The notes beneath the pieces are model-generated. The model was given only the letters and a program-made list of their open reading frames with translations, did not search any database and was not told the origin of the DNA. A DNA stretch of 55,174 bases, from the NCBI GenBank assembly GCA_036514635.1, contig DATBWU010000053.1:1-55174 (forward strand), given 5' to 3'. Position numbers and translations under genes: made by a program. Each line of letters begins with the position of its first letter. Within the stretch, counting starts at the first letter, position 1. Origin of the DNA: DASSFZ01 sp036514635 (GTDB taxonomy: Bacteria; Chloroflexota; Anaerolineae; Fen-1058). Below, in pieces: positions 22,351 to 31,631 of this stretch.

Positions 22351-23583
22351 ATGACCCAGCGGATCGACACCGTGATCGTCGGCGGCGGGCAGGCCGGGCT
22401 TGCCACCAGTTATTGCCTCAGACAACAGGGCCGTCCACACATTGTCCTCGAGCGGGCCGCTCAACCGGGAAGCGCCTGGTGTGACCGCTGGGACTCGTTC
22501 ACGCTCGTCACGCCCAACTGGACGATTCGATTACCCGGGGCAGAGTATCAGACGGGCGATCCCAACGGCTTCATGCCGCGCGATGAAATCCTCGGCTACT
22601 TCCGGCAGTACGTCGAGCGTTTCAACCTGCCGATTCAGTACGGCGTGCGCGTCACGGCGGTCGAATTGCTGCCCGATGGCAAAGGCTACCGCGTCACGAC
22701 CGACGGCGACCTCTATGAAGCCATGAATGTTGTCGTAGCGACCGGGTCGTTCCAGCAGCCGAAGATTCCGGCCTTCAACCCGGACTTTCCTTCGCTTGTG
22801 ACCCAACTTCACTCCGGCCAGTATCGAAATCCGCAGGGACTTCCGCCGGGTGCAGCGCTAGTCATCGGGTCGGCGCAGTCCGGCTGCCAGATCGCCGAAG
22901 AGTTATACAAGAGTGGTCGCAAGGTTTACCTGTGCGTCGGAAGCGCCGGGCGTGCGCCCCGGCGCTATCGTGGCAAGGACACCTTCGACTGGCTGAACCG
23001 GTGCGGCTTCCTGGATCAAACGGTGGACAGGTTGCCGTCGCCCAAAGCGAAGTTCGGGGCCAATCCGCAAGTCTCAGGGCAGGGGGGAGGACACTCGCTC
23101 AACCTGCACCAGTTCGCGCGGGATGGCGTAACCTTGTTGGGCCGTCTCCGGGGTGTGCGTGACGGCAAAGCCCACTTAGCGCCGGACTTGAAAGAGAATC
23201 TCGCCGGCGTCGATCGATTTGAGGTCGAGCTTCTGAAGATGATCGACGGTTACATCGAGACCAACGGACCGGACGCGCCGAAGGAAGAAGTACCCCGGTT
23301 GCAGGACGGCTACCGAAGCGAAGACATCCTCGAACTCGATCTGAGATCGGCCGGCATCAGCACCGTGATCTGGGCGATGGGCTACACGTTTGACTTCGGC
23401 CTTGTGAAGCTGCCCGTCGTCGATGGCGACGGTTATCCCATGCAACAGCGTGGCGTCGCCGCGTATTCGGGCTTGTATTTCGTCGGTCTGAACTGGCTGC
23501 ACAAGCGGAAGTCCGCCTTGCTCATCGGTGTCGGAGAGGATGCGGCCTACGTCGCGTCGCACATCGCTGCAAGGCATGGCTGA
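22351..23583 (+). CDS. Flavin-dependent monooxygenase-like NAD(P)/FAD oxidoreductase
   Basis: A 410-residue protein with an N-terminal FAD-binding GGGQAGLA (residues 11-18) and a second dinucleotide motif VIGSAQSGCQIAEEL at about 170, the two-Rossmann layout of FMO/CzcO-like oxidoreductases. WCDRWDSFTLVTPNW is typical of the CzcO-like subgroup. The C-terminal ATG-like element is VIWAMGYTFDF. It probably oxygenates or reduces a small hydrophobic substrate with NADPH. The Met at 22351 is chosen for homology, with AGGTGA upstream. The DUF2652-like gene starts 11 bases after, so the pair is likely cotranscribed. Confidence 0.85.
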   Translation: MTQRIDTVIVGGGQAGLATSYCLRQQGRPHIVLERAAQPGSAWCDRWDSFTLVTPNWTIRLPGAEYQTGDPNGFMPRDEILGYFRQYVERFNLPIQYGVRVTAVELLPDGKGYRVTTDGDLYEAMNVVVATGSFQQPKIPAFNPDFPSLVTQLHSGQYRNPQGLPPGAALVIGSAQSGCQIAEELYKSGRKVYLCVGSAGRAPRRYRGKDTFDWLNRCGFLDQTVDRLPSPKAKFGANPQVSGQGGGHSLNLHQFARDGVTLLGRLRGVRDGKAHLAPDLKENLAGVDRFEVELLKMIDGYIETNGPDAPKEEVPRLQDGYRSEDILELDLRSAGISTVIWAMGYTFDFGLVKLPVVDGDGYPMQQRGVAAYSGLYFVGLNWLHKRKSALLIGVGEDAAYVASHIAARHG

Positions 23584-23594
23584 GGTGGTGACTC

Positions 23595-24708
23595 ATGGAC
23601 ACAAAAACTCAGCACGGTTACCTCGTCCTCGCCGATATTTCCGGCTTCACGTCATACCTGGCCGGCGTGGAATTGGAGCACGCGCACGAGATCCTGACCG
23701 AGCTGCTGGAATTGATCGTCGAACGGTACCAGTCGGTGCTGACGATCTCGAAACTCGAAGGATGCCGTGTTCGCGTATGCGCCACTGGCGAAGGTGCCGC
23801 GCGGCGAGACACTGCTCGAATTGATCGAGGCGACCTACGTCACCTTCCGCGATCGGGTGGAGGCCATTCGCCGCCGCACCACCTGCGAATGCAACGCCTG
23901 CAGCGCGTTGCCGAAACTCGATTTGAAGTTCCTGGCGCATCACGGCAGTTACATCGTTCAAAACGTGGCCGGCCTCAACGAACTGGTCGGCACCGATGTC
24001 AACATGGTGCATCGCCTGCTCAAGAATCACGTCGGCGAGGCGACCGGGTGGCGCGCCTACGCGCTGTTCACCGAGGCCGTGCTGGATCACATCGGCGTCC
24101 GGCCCGAACGGATGAACCCGCAGACCGAGACGTATGACCTCGGCGCGATTCAAACGCACAGCCTGAACCTGCACCCGCGCTATGCCGAGCTCACCGCAGC
24201 GCGGCGGGTCATCGTCGCGCCGGAGGAGGCGCATCGAAGCCTGGTCGTCGAGTGCGACGCGCCGCCGCCGGTGCTCTGGGAATGGCTGAACGATCCGCGC
24301 CGGCGCGTTCAATGGGAGAAGCACGACATGCAGCCGGCGGTGCGCCCGGCCGGCCGCACGGCTCCCGGCGCGCGCAATCACTGCATGCACGGCAAGAACG
24401 TGTCGCTGATCGAAACCGTTCTGGACTGGCGGCCCTTCGAGTACTTCACCGTCGAGAAAGATACCCGCATGGGGGGAATGGTGTTCGCGCAGACGTTCTG
24501 CCTCGAGCCGCTGCCCGGCGGAAACCGAACTCGCCTGTCTATCTTCGTGAAGTTCAAAATGCCATTGCCCAGGCTGCTGCTCGGCCCGGCGTGCCGTTTC
24601 ACGATGGGTCTCTTCGGCATCGAGCAGAGCTTTCGCGACCTGGTGCGCTTGGTCGGTGAAGAAGCGGCGCGCGAACAGTCCGCTATGCTATCGCCTGCGA
24701 TCGGATGA
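23595..24708 (+). pseudogene. DUF2652/cyclase-like protein with SRPBCC-like C-terminus, frameshifted
   Basis: The frame from 23595 reads YLVLADISGFTSYLAGVELEHAHEI..., the DUF2652 pattern related to class III cyclases, up to KLEG. It then shifts: the continuation AVFAYAPLAKVPRGE lies in another frame, and adding two bases at GAAGG|ATGCC (about 23763) would restore EGDAVFAY. The rest of about 310 residues holds a CNAC cysteine pair, then from about residue 210 a SRPBCC-like lipid-binding region (APPPVLWEWLNDPRRRVQW, FEYFTVEKD). Apart from the two-base lesion the gene looks intact, so a sequencing error is as likely as a pseudogene. GAGGTGG precedes the start. Confidence 0.75.
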
Positions 24709-24774
24709 AGTGGACGGGAAAGAGACGTGAGACGCAAGGCGTGAAACGTAAAACGTATGGCAACGGAGATGAAC

Positions 24775-25380
24775 ATGGAAACCGCAACCCGTCTATCCGC
24801 AAATTCTCTTAGCCCCATGCGGACGTTCGATCCGGTTAAAGTGGGGCGATACGAGAAAGAAAACTGGGTCGCTTATTACCAAAAGCGCTGGCTGAAGTTG
24901 CTGCGCGTGTCGATCGGCATGGTCGGGCACGCCTTCGGCCTGTCGCTGCCGCAGGCGATGTACGGCGCGTATCTCGTCGCCCGCGCCGAGATCGCCGCCG
25001 CACCGTTTCCTGACAACGACATCCCGACGGCCGAAAAGTACATGCGCCGCTTCTATGCCTTCGTCAAGAGAATCCATCGCGAAGACTTCGATCCCGACGA
25101 AGCCGCGCGCCTCGATGTGAACTGGTGGGTGATTCACCGGCAGCTGTTCGGCAAGGCCGAGAACGAGGAATTGATCGACGCGCTGGCGAAATTGTACGCG
25201 ACCATGTATCGCGTGCCCTACGAATCAGTGCGCCAGGCCGCGTATCATCGCGCGCAGGCGATGCTGTACTCCGATCAGTGGATCGAAGAAGGCAAGGACG
25301 GGAACAGCCCGCTCCTCGCGCAGGAAGAGGAGGAACTCATTAAATCCTACACGGCTCTGCGCGAGGCCGTATCCGCATAA
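24775..25380 (+). CDS. Hypothetical protein
   Basis: A mostly helical, soluble-looking 201-residue protein. Conserved-looking segments are YEKENWVAYYQKRW, LPQAMYGAYLVARAE, VNWWVIHRQLFGKAENEELIDALA and RAQAMLYSDQWIEEG. I do not recognise the family. The third in-frame ATG (24775) is favoured because CGGAG lies six bases upstream; starts at 24757 or 24769 are possible. The last base of its stop is the first base of the DedA start (TAATG), so the two are translationally coupled and may act together. Confidence 0.7.
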   Translation: METATRLSANSLSPMRTFDPVKVGRYEKENWVAYYQKRWLKLLRVSIGMVGHAFGLSLPQAMYGAYLVARAEIAAAPFPDNDIPTAEKYMRRFYAFVKRIHREDFDPDEAARLDVNWWVIHRQLFGKAENEELIDALAKLYATMYRVPYESVRQAAYHRAQAMLYSDQWIEEGKDGNSPLLAQEEEELIKSYTALREAVSA

Positions 25381-26090
25381 TGGAAAACCTTGAAACCTTC
25401 CTCAATACCTACGGCCTGGCAGCGATTTTCGGCTTGATGCTGATCAAGTCGATCGGCGTGCCGATTCCGATCCCGGCGGACGTGGTGATGCTCGCCACTT
25501 CGGCGCGTGTGGCCGAGGGCAAGCTCAACCTGGAGACAGCCTTCGCCGCGATTCTTCTGGCGTTGGTGGCGGGCGGCATCGTCCAATTCCTGCTGGCGCG
25601 GGGGCCGGGCCGGAATATCCTGTATCGATTCGGCCGATACCTGGGCCTGACTGCTGCGCGCCTCGATTCAGCGGCTACGTCTGTGAAAAAGGGCGGGCCG
25701 ATCGGCATCGGCCTGGCCGTCCTCACCCCCGGCATTCGCGCGGCGACCGTCGCCGCGTGCGGCCTGGCCGCCGTGCCCATGCGCGTGTTCACGCCCGGAC
25801 TGATTCTCGGCAGCACATTGTTCCTCAGCCTGCACTTCTTCCTCGGCGCGGTGTTGAGCACGCTGCTGGCAGGGATGTCTCAAGTGGGGCTGGTGTTGGT
25901 CGTGTTATTCGTCCTTGCCGGTGTGGGGGTGTGGGTATTCATCCGCCGTCGCCAGAGACCCGATGCGCCGATCGGTGAAGTCGCGGCAGAAGCGCTCGAA
26001 GCCTGGCACGAAGCCACTTGCCCCGTGTGCCTGGTACTCGGCGCGACATTACCCACGGCTACAAAAGGCCTGAACCCCATTCATAATTGA
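25380..26090 (+). CDS. DedA-family membrane protein
   Basis: A 236-residue protein with the SNARE-associated/DedA fold. The N-terminal YGLAAIFGLMLIKSIGVPIPIPADVVML contains the re-entrant G-P-rich hairpin of the family. Four further hydrophobic stretches follow, and then a soluble tail after about residue 200 with a CPVC pair. DedA proteins act in membrane lipid or ion homeostasis (undecaprenyl-phosphate and phospholipid translocation in some). The usual F-GR motif is represented by ILYRFGRYLG. It starts on the TAATG overlap with the upstream gene. The TGA stop is part of the following repeat. Confidence 0.82.
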   Translation: MENLETFLNTYGLAAIFGLMLIKSIGVPIPIPADVVMLATSARVAEGKLNLETAFAAILLALVAGGIVQFLLARGPGRNILYRFGRYLGLTAARLDSAATSVKKGGPIGIGLAVLTPGIRAATVAACGLAAVPMRVFTPGLILGSTLFLSLHFFLGAVLSTLLAGMSQVGLVLVVLFVLAGVGVWVFIRRRQRPDAPIGEVAAEALEAWHEATCPVCLVLGATLPTATKGLNPIHN

Positions 26091-26303
26091 TCCACGAATC
26101 TCCACGAATGAACACAAATGGCTCTACCGACTTCAGCGGGAATTTGGACGCGGATAAACACAGATGAACACGGATCAGAACAAAAATCTGCATAAATCCG
26201 CGCCATCTGCGTCCCCAAAACCTGTAGCAGACGGTCTTTCCCGCCACACCCTGTAGAGCCACGCAAATGAATTCGTGAAGATTCGTGTGGATTCGCGGAT
26301 CAA
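26087..26303. repeat. Nested dyad repeats after the DedA gene
   Basis: Outer arms TTGATCCACGAATC and GATTCGCGGATCAA (with internal CCACGAATGAACAC and GAATTCGTGAAGATTCGTGT) enclose an inner dyad of another word family (GACGCGGATAAACACAGATG ... CATAAATCCGCGCCATCTGCG). The DedA stop codon is inside the outer left arm. This looks like one element inserted in another. Confidence 0.75.
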
Positions 26304-26323
26304 GATTTCGCCTCCGGCCCGCA

Positions 26324-26353
26324 TTGCCCCTCGCTTCCCGCCGATGCTATAAT
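26324..26353 (+). promoter_or_regulatory. Sigma-70-like promoter for the REC-PAS-GAF kinase operon
   Basis: TTGCCC (26324-26329), an 18-base spacer and a perfect TATAAT (26348-26353). The leader to the ATG at 26557 would be about 200 bases and contain palindromic repeat DNA. Confidence 0.55.
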
Positions 26354-26384
26354 CCCTACCCAGAAACTTGGGCGGTTGCCAGGG

Positions 26385-26505
26385 TGTGCCCGCCCGCCGA
26401 TGAACTCGGCGGGCTACACCACAGCGTCGGATGAATCCGACTAGCCCGATTCATCGGGCGCAGCGGAGTAGCGCAGCGAATTCATCGCCGCGCGGACACG
26501 CCGCG
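26385..26505. repeat. Palindromic repeat cluster in the kinase leader
   Basis: Short hairpins follow one another: GCCCGCCGATGAACTCGGCGGGC, GTCGGATGAATCCGAC and CCCGATTCATCGGG, then AGCGGAGTAGCGCAGC and GAATTCATCGCCGCGCGG. The word family resembles the inner part of the element at 9865-10068. Together with the preceding repeat it occupies most of the roughly 470-base gap before the kinase. Confidence 0.6.
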
Positions 26506-26556
26506 CCAGTTTCCGTCTTCAGGCATCTCGCCACCCGGCGATGTGGGATTCTCGTA

Positions 26557-29500
26557 ATGAGCGAGGCTGTTTTCTCCAACGTCACGCTGCTGGCCGCCGA
26601 TGATGACGCCGACATCTTAGACATGCTCGGCCACATCTTCCGGCGCACCGGCTACAAGGTGTTGCAGGCGTTCGACGGTCGCAGCGCGCTGAACCTGCTC
26701 GCCTCGAACCCGGCGATCGAAGTGGTGCTGCTCGACGTGCTGATGCCGGGCGAGCTGACCGGCTTGCACGTGCTGAAGGCGATCCGCGCCGACCCGGCCC
26801 TCCAATCGATCCCGGTCTTGCTCGTCACGGCGCTCGGATCGACCGAGCACCTGGTCGATGGGTTGGACGCCGGCGCGGACGATTTCATCGCCAAGCCGTT
26901 CGTGCCGCGTGAGCTGCTGGCCCGCGTCAACGCTGCGCTGCGCATCAGCCGCGCGCAGCGTGCCCTGCGCGAAGCCGAGGCGCGCTATCGCCTGCTCGTC
27001 GAGACGGCGCGCGATTTCGTCTTCTCGCTCGACATGGAGCGCCGCCTGACCTACGTCAGCCCGTCGGCCATGGCGTTGACCGGCTACTTACCCGACGATC
27101 TTCTGTCCGAGCCGGCGGGCTTGCTCGGCCTGATCCATCCTGAAGATCGGCCGCGCATCGACGATTTGCTGGGCATGGCCCTGCAAGGCGTGTCGGGCGA
27201 CGACGTGCAATTCCGCCTGGCGCGCCGCGACGGCGACGAGCGCTGGCTATCGATGTCGTGGGCGCCGATCCGCGACGCGACCGATCGGCAAATCGGCGTG
27301 CAGGCGATCGCGCGCGACATCACGCCGCGCAAGCGTTCCGAGGCGGCGATTTACCAGCGCTCACAGGAACTCGCTGCGCTCAACCTGATCGCCTCGCGGG
27401 TCAACCAGTCGCTCGACCTCAACACCACGCTCGCCGACGCGTTGGTCGCACTGATGGAAGTCCTGAGCATCGACTACGGCTTGATCTACGTGACCGAAGG
27501 CGATCAGATCGTCGCGCGGGCCTCACGCGGGTTGCCCGGCGAGATACTGAACCGCGTCAAGCTGCGCGCGTTGAGCGACGCGCCGTGGCTCGATCGGCTG
27601 GCGGTCTACCCCGACTGGCCCGACGCCTCGTTCGCGCCGTTCGACGCCATCGCCGTGTCGTTGAAGGCTCCCTCCTGGTTGATCGCGCCGCTGCGCGAGC
27701 GCGACATTTTGCACGGCGCGATCGTGTTAGCCAGCCGGGCCGCCGGGCGTTTCGGCAAAGACGAAGTGGTTCTGATCGGAACCGTCGCCGACCAGATCGG
27801 CGTAGCCGTCGCCAATGCGCGCCTGTACGAAGAGACGCGCCACCGCGTCGACGAACTGGCCCTGCTCAACGAAGTGGGCCGCGCGCTGACCTCGACGCTC
27901 AACCTCGACGAAGTGCTGCGTGTGATCATGGAAGAGGCGGTGGGCATGTTGCAGGGCGAAGCCGGATCGGTGCTGCTGCTCGACGAGCAGCGCGGCGAGC
28001 TGGTGTTTGGCTCGTCGGTCGGCCCGGCCGCCGATCGTCTGGCCGGCGTGCGGCTGCCGAGCGAGGCGGGCCTGGCCGGGCAGGCCCTGGCCGGTGGACA
28101 TCCCCTGCTCGTGGCCGACGCGCAGAACGATCCGCGCTTCTACAATCGCATCGACGCCCTGACGGGCATGATCACCCGCTCGCTGATGGCCGCTCCGCTG
28201 CGCGCGCGCGGGCGGATGATCGGCGTCATGGAGGTGCTCAACCGGCGCAGCGGCCAGTTCACCCTCAACGATTTGCGCCTGCTCGATTCGCTGGCGCAGA
28301 CCGCCGCGACGGCGATCGACAACGCGCAGTTGTTCGAGCGCGAATTGCGCCGCGTGCAGCAACTGGCTGCACTGAACACGATTGGCCGGGAAGTGACCGC
28401 CTCGCTGGATGCCAGCGCCCTGCTGCCGGAAGTGGCACGCCTGATCGCGGAGCAGTTGGGTTATCCGCTCACGGCGATCGGCCTGGTTGACTCCAATGGA
28501 TCCGACCTGGTGCTGCGCGGTGTGACACGCGCCTTCACCGAAACGGTCCCATCTTTTCAGCCGAGTGCGCGTCTGCCCCTGCGCACCGGCCTGATTGGCC
28601 GCTCCATCGATCAGGGACGTAGCGTGGTCGTGAACGATGCCTCGGCGCGCGCCGATAGTTGGTCAGTGGATGGGTTGATAGCGCCCGGCAGTCGGGCCGC
28701 CGTGCCGATTGTGCTGGAAGGTATCGTCATCGGCTTGATCATGGCCGAATCGCCGAGCCGCTTCGCCTTCGGCCCGATTGATCTCTCGATGTTGGAGGCC
28801 GTCGCCAGCCAGGTCGGGTCGGCCATCACCAACTCGCGCCTGTACGAACAGGTGCGTCGCCGCAACCGCGAGCTGACGGCCATGCACGCCATCTCGGCGG
28901 CCGTCAGCCAGTCGCTCGAGCTGCGAAGCGTGCTCGACGCCGCACTGCTTCTGGCGCAGCCGCTGTTTGAGGCGGACGGCTGCCGCATTCACCTGATCGA
29001 AGGGATGCAGCTGGTGCTGCAGACCGGCTACGGCAAATTGAGCGAGGAGCTTCCGGCCCCGTCGCACGTGCCGATCGGCGCGTCGTTCGCGGGCATGGCT
29101 GTGCGGCGCGGATCGGTGGAGATGCTGGCCGACGTGGCGCAGGCCGACCCGGATTGGCGCGACGCATGGCGCGGCGGGTCGCTCGGCGCGATCGTCGCGC
29201 TGCCGCTGTGGGGACACGATCACGTGCAGGGCGTGATGACGCTGATGTGGCGCAGCCCGCGCGAGTTCGGCGAAGGCGCGCGGCAGTTGCTCGCCGCGAT
29301 CGGCCAGCAGATCGGCGTGGCGATCGATCGAGCGCAGCTGTACGAAAACACGCTCCATCGCGAACGCGAGCTGGGCGCGCTCAACGACATCATCCGTTCC
29401 GTCACCTCGACCCTCGATCTGGAAGAAGTGTTGAGTGCGGCGATGCAGGGCGTGCGCAACGTGATGCAGGTGGAGATCGGCGCACTGCTGTTGGTCGACG

Positions 29501-30609
29501 AGCGGGATGGGCGGCTGCATTTTCGCAAGGCGCTCGGCCCGGCGGGCGAATGGTTGATCGATCAGAGCCTGGGGCCGGACGAGGGCATCGCCGGATGGGT
29601 CGTCGCCCAGGGCCGATCGCTGCGCGTCAACGACGCGCATTCGGATCCCCGTTACGCGCACCGCTTTGAGCAAGGCACCGGTATTGTCACCCAGAGTGTG
29701 ATGGCCGCGCCGTTGATCGTGAAGGAGCGCATCATCGGCGCGATCGAAGTCGTCAACAAGCTGGGCGGCATGAGCGAAAGCGATGAGGCGCTGCTCAACA
29801 GCCTGGCCGCGTCGATCGCCGTCGCGGTGGACAACGCGCGGCTGTACGAGGAACTGGCGCGCTCGGCGCGCGAGCTGGAGCGCTCGCACGCTCAACTGGT
29901 GCAGTCGGAGAAACTTGCGGCGACGGGCCGCCTGATGCTCAGCCTGGCGCACGAGATCAACAACCCGCTTCAGGCCATCGCCAATTGCCTGCACCTGTCG
30001 CTCGAACCCGACCTGAGCGAAGAGCGCCGCAACGACTTCCTGTCGATGGCGCGCGAGGAAGTCGAGCGGCTGACGATCTTAATCCAACGCATGTTGGAGT
30101 TCTACCGGCCGTCGCCGAGCGACCAGACCTGGAGCGACGTGAACGGATCGATCCGCCGCGTGCTGGCGCTGGCCGAAGGGAAATTGCGCCGCAGCCACGT
30201 GGAGGTCGTGTCGAATCTCGCGCCCGATCTGCCGTACGCGCGCATCGCCGCCGATCAGGCCACGCAGGTCTTTCTCAATCTGGCGGTGAACGCCGCCGAG
30301 GCACTGGACGGCTCGCAAGGCGGGCGGTTGATCGTGCGCAGCCGGCTCGACGAGTCGGGCGAGTGGGTCGAGGTGGACTTCGTCGATAACGGCCCTGGCA
30401 TCCCGCCCGACGTGGTGCCGCACATCTTCGAACCCTTCTTCACCACGAAGACAACCGGCAGCGGCCTGGGGTTGGCCGTCAGTTACGGGATTATCGAGCG
30501 CAGCGGCGGCCGGCTCAGCGTCGATAGCCAAGCCGGCCAGGGCGCGCGCTTCAACGTGCGACTGCCGGCGGTGGGGAATGGATCGCCGGATAATGCTGAC
30601 ACGAGGTAG
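26557..30609 (+). CDS. Soluble hybrid histidine kinase, REC-PAS-5xGAF-HisKA-HATPase
   Basis: A protein of 1350 residues. A receiver at about 8-123 has Asp60 in LLDVLMPG and the conserved Lys in AKPF. A PAS domain lies at about 138-252. Five GAF domains follow, each opening with an AALN.I..-type helix (about 263, 430, 600, 770 and 935). The kinase core has His1132 in LAHEINNPLQA, the N box NLAVNAAEAL, DNGPGIP, the F box EPFFTT and GSGLGLAV. There is no membrane segment, so it senses cytoplasmic signals. The HEINNP motif is of the NtrB/HPK4 type. The start at 26557 is chosen because upstream codons are repeat DNA. The response regulator gene follows after 3 bases. Confidence 0.88.
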   Translation: MSEAVFSNVTLLAADDDADILDMLGHIFRRTGYKVLQAFDGRSALNLLASNPAIEVVLLDVLMPGELTGLHVLKAIRADPALQSIPVLLVTALGSTEHLVDGLDAGADDFIAKPFVPRELLARVNAALRISRAQRALREAEARYRLLVETARDFVFSLDMERRLTYVSPSAMALTGYLPDDLLSEPAGLLGLIHPEDRPRIDDLLGMALQGVSGDDVQFRLARRDGDERWLSMSWAPIRDATDRQIGVQAIARDITPRKRSEAAIYQRSQELAALNLIASRVNQSLDLNTTLADALVALMEVLSIDYGLIYVTEGDQIVARASRGLPGEILNRVKLRALSDAPWLDRLAVYPDWPDASFAPFDAIAVSLKAPSWLIAPLRERDILHGAIVLASRAAGRFGKDEVVLIGTVADQIGVAVANARLYEETRHRVDELALLNEVGRALTSTLNLDEVLRVIMEEAVGMLQGEAGSVLLLDEQRGELVFGSSVGPAADRLAGVRLPSEAGLAGQALAGGHPLLVADAQNDPRFYNRIDALTGMITRSLMAAPLRARGRMIGVMEVLNRRSGQFTLNDLRLLDSLAQTAATAIDNAQLFERELRRVQQLAALNTIGREVTASLDASALLPEVARLIAEQLGYPLTAIGLVDSNGSDLVLRGVTRAFTETVPSFQPSARLPLRTGLIGRSIDQGRSVVVNDASARADSWSVDGLIAPGSRAAVPIVLEGIVIGLIMAESPSRFAFGPIDLSMLEAVASQVGSAITNSRLYEQVRRRNRELTAMHAISAAVSQSLELRSVLDAALLLAQPLFEADGCRIHLIEGMQLVLQTGYGKLSEELPAPSHVPIGASFAGMAVRRGSVEMLADVAQADPDWRDAWRGGSLGAIVALPLWGHDHVQGVMTLMWRSPREFGEGARQLLAAIGQQIGVAIDRAQLYENTLHRERELGALNDIIRSVTSTLDLEEVLSAAMQGVRNVMQVEIGALLLVDERDGRLHFRKALGPAGEWLIDQSLGPDEGIAGWVVAQGRSLRVNDAHSDPRYAHRFEQGTGIVTQSVMAAPLIVKERIIGAIEVVNKLGGMSESDEALLNSLAASIAVAVDNARLYEELARSARELERSHAQLVQSEKLAATGRLMLSLAHEINNPLQAIANCLHLSLEPDLSEERRNDFLSMAREEVERLTILIQRMLEFYRPSPSDQTWSDVNGSIRRVLALAEGKLRRSHVEVVSNLAPDLPYARIAADQATQVFLNLAVNAAEALDGSQGGRLIVRSRLDESGEWVEVDFVDNGPGIPPDVVPHIFEPFFTTKTTGSGLGLAVSYGIIERSGGRLSVDSQAGQGARFNVRLPAVGNGSPDNADTR

Positions 30610-30612
30610 CCC

Positions 30613-31449
30613 ATGAACCCTCCGACCGACAGCACCCTCTTGCACGGCGCACGCTTGATGATCGTGGACGACGAGCGCACGACGCGCCTGTCGTTGTCCG
30701 AGATCTTCCATTTGCGCGGCGCGAACGTGATTACGTGTGCGGATGGGCCGGAAGCCTTGAACCGCCTGCGCGAGTCACCGGTCGACCTGATCCTGCTCGA
30801 CCTGAAGATGCCGGGCCTGAGCGGCCTGCAAGTCGCGGAAGAAGCGCAGCGCATCTCACCCGGCACGGTGATCGTCTTGCTCACCGCACATGCCTCGGTC
30901 GATTCGGCCATCGGCGCGTTGCGCCAGGGTGTGTTCGACTATCTGCTCAAGCCGGCCCAGCCGCGCGCGATTGTCGAAGTGGTGGAGCGCGCGCTGGTGA
31001 AGCGCCAGGAATACCTGCGCCGCCAGCAGTTGGTCGGCCTGATGGAGCAGACGGTGAGCGCGCTCAAGAGCAACGAGCCGCCGACTGCCACGGAGCCGCC
31101 GCAGCAGGCGACGCCTTCCGGCGTGGTGCAGGTCGGGCCGATTCGCGTCGATCTTCAGCGGCGGGAGGCCAGCCTGGGAGACCGGATGCTGGTGCTCACG
31201 CCCACCGAGTTCGACACACTGGCCTATCTGGTGCGGCATCCCGATCGGGTCGTGTCGTGCCGCGAGCTGGTGCGCGCGGTGCACGGCTACGACACGACCG
31301 AGCACGAAGCGCGCCCGATCATGCGTGTCCACATCCACCGCCTGCGCCAGAAGATCGAGGCCGACGCCGACCGGCCTATGCGGTTGTTGACGGTGCGCGC
31401 TGCCGGCTACATGTTGGTAGCCGAGCCGCGTCCCTCCCGGCCCAAATAG
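30613..31449 (+). CDS. OmpR/PhoB-type response regulator
   Basis: A 278-residue protein. The receiver (about 14-128) has the acidic pair in IVDDE, the phosphoacceptor Asp63 in LLDLKMPG, Thr in LLTAHA and Lys in LLKPAQ. A linker rich in Pro/Thr (about 155-170) joins it to a winged-helix effector (about 178-272) with LTPTEFDTLAYLVRHPDRVVS, VHIHRLRQKIE and TVRAAGYML. It is the likely partner of the kinase three bases upstream. The receiver has the GVFDYLLKP segment of NtrC-like receivers although the output domain is PhoB-like. A strong terminator closes this two-gene operon. Confidence 0.93.
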   Translation: MNPPTDSTLLHGARLMIVDDERTTRLSLSEIFHLRGANVITCADGPEALNRLRESPVDLILLDLKMPGLSGLQVAEEAQRISPGTVIVLLTAHASVDSAIGALRQGVFDYLLKPAQPRAIVEVVERALVKRQEYLRRQQLVGLMEQTVSALKSNEPPTATEPPQQATPSGVVQVGPIRVDLQRREASLGDRMLVLTPTEFDTLAYLVRHPDRVVSCRELVRAVHGYDTTEHEARPIMRVHIHRLRQKIEADADRPMRLLTVRAAGYMLVAEPRPSRPK

Positions 31450-31461
31450 GTGGCACTCGGA

Positions 31462-31498
31462 GAAACCAGGTTATAGCCAAAAACCTGGTTTCTTTTTT
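31462..31498 (+). terminator. Rho-independent terminator
   Basis: GAAACCAGGTT (31462-31472) pairs perfectly with AACCTGGTTTC (31482-31492) over 11 bp with a 9-base loop, followed by TTTTTT. It ends the kinase/OmpR operon and separates it from the next signalling operon. Confidence 0.92.
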
Positions 31499-31631
31499 CG
31501 CCCCTCAAATTACGTATTCGCAAGCCTGTCGCAACGTTCCCGCAAGTCAAATGCAGGTATAGACATGGTATCCTGACCCTGGGCTTGGTGGCCCATTTAT
31601 GACATCTTGTGTCTCTGTCAGGGAGCGAGCA

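Noticed and set aside
31500..31631. Promoter for the receiver/sensor operon near TATAGA (31558) or TATCCT (31569)
   Set aside because: Neither -10-like box has a convincing -35 at the right distance, although a promoter must exist after the terminator.
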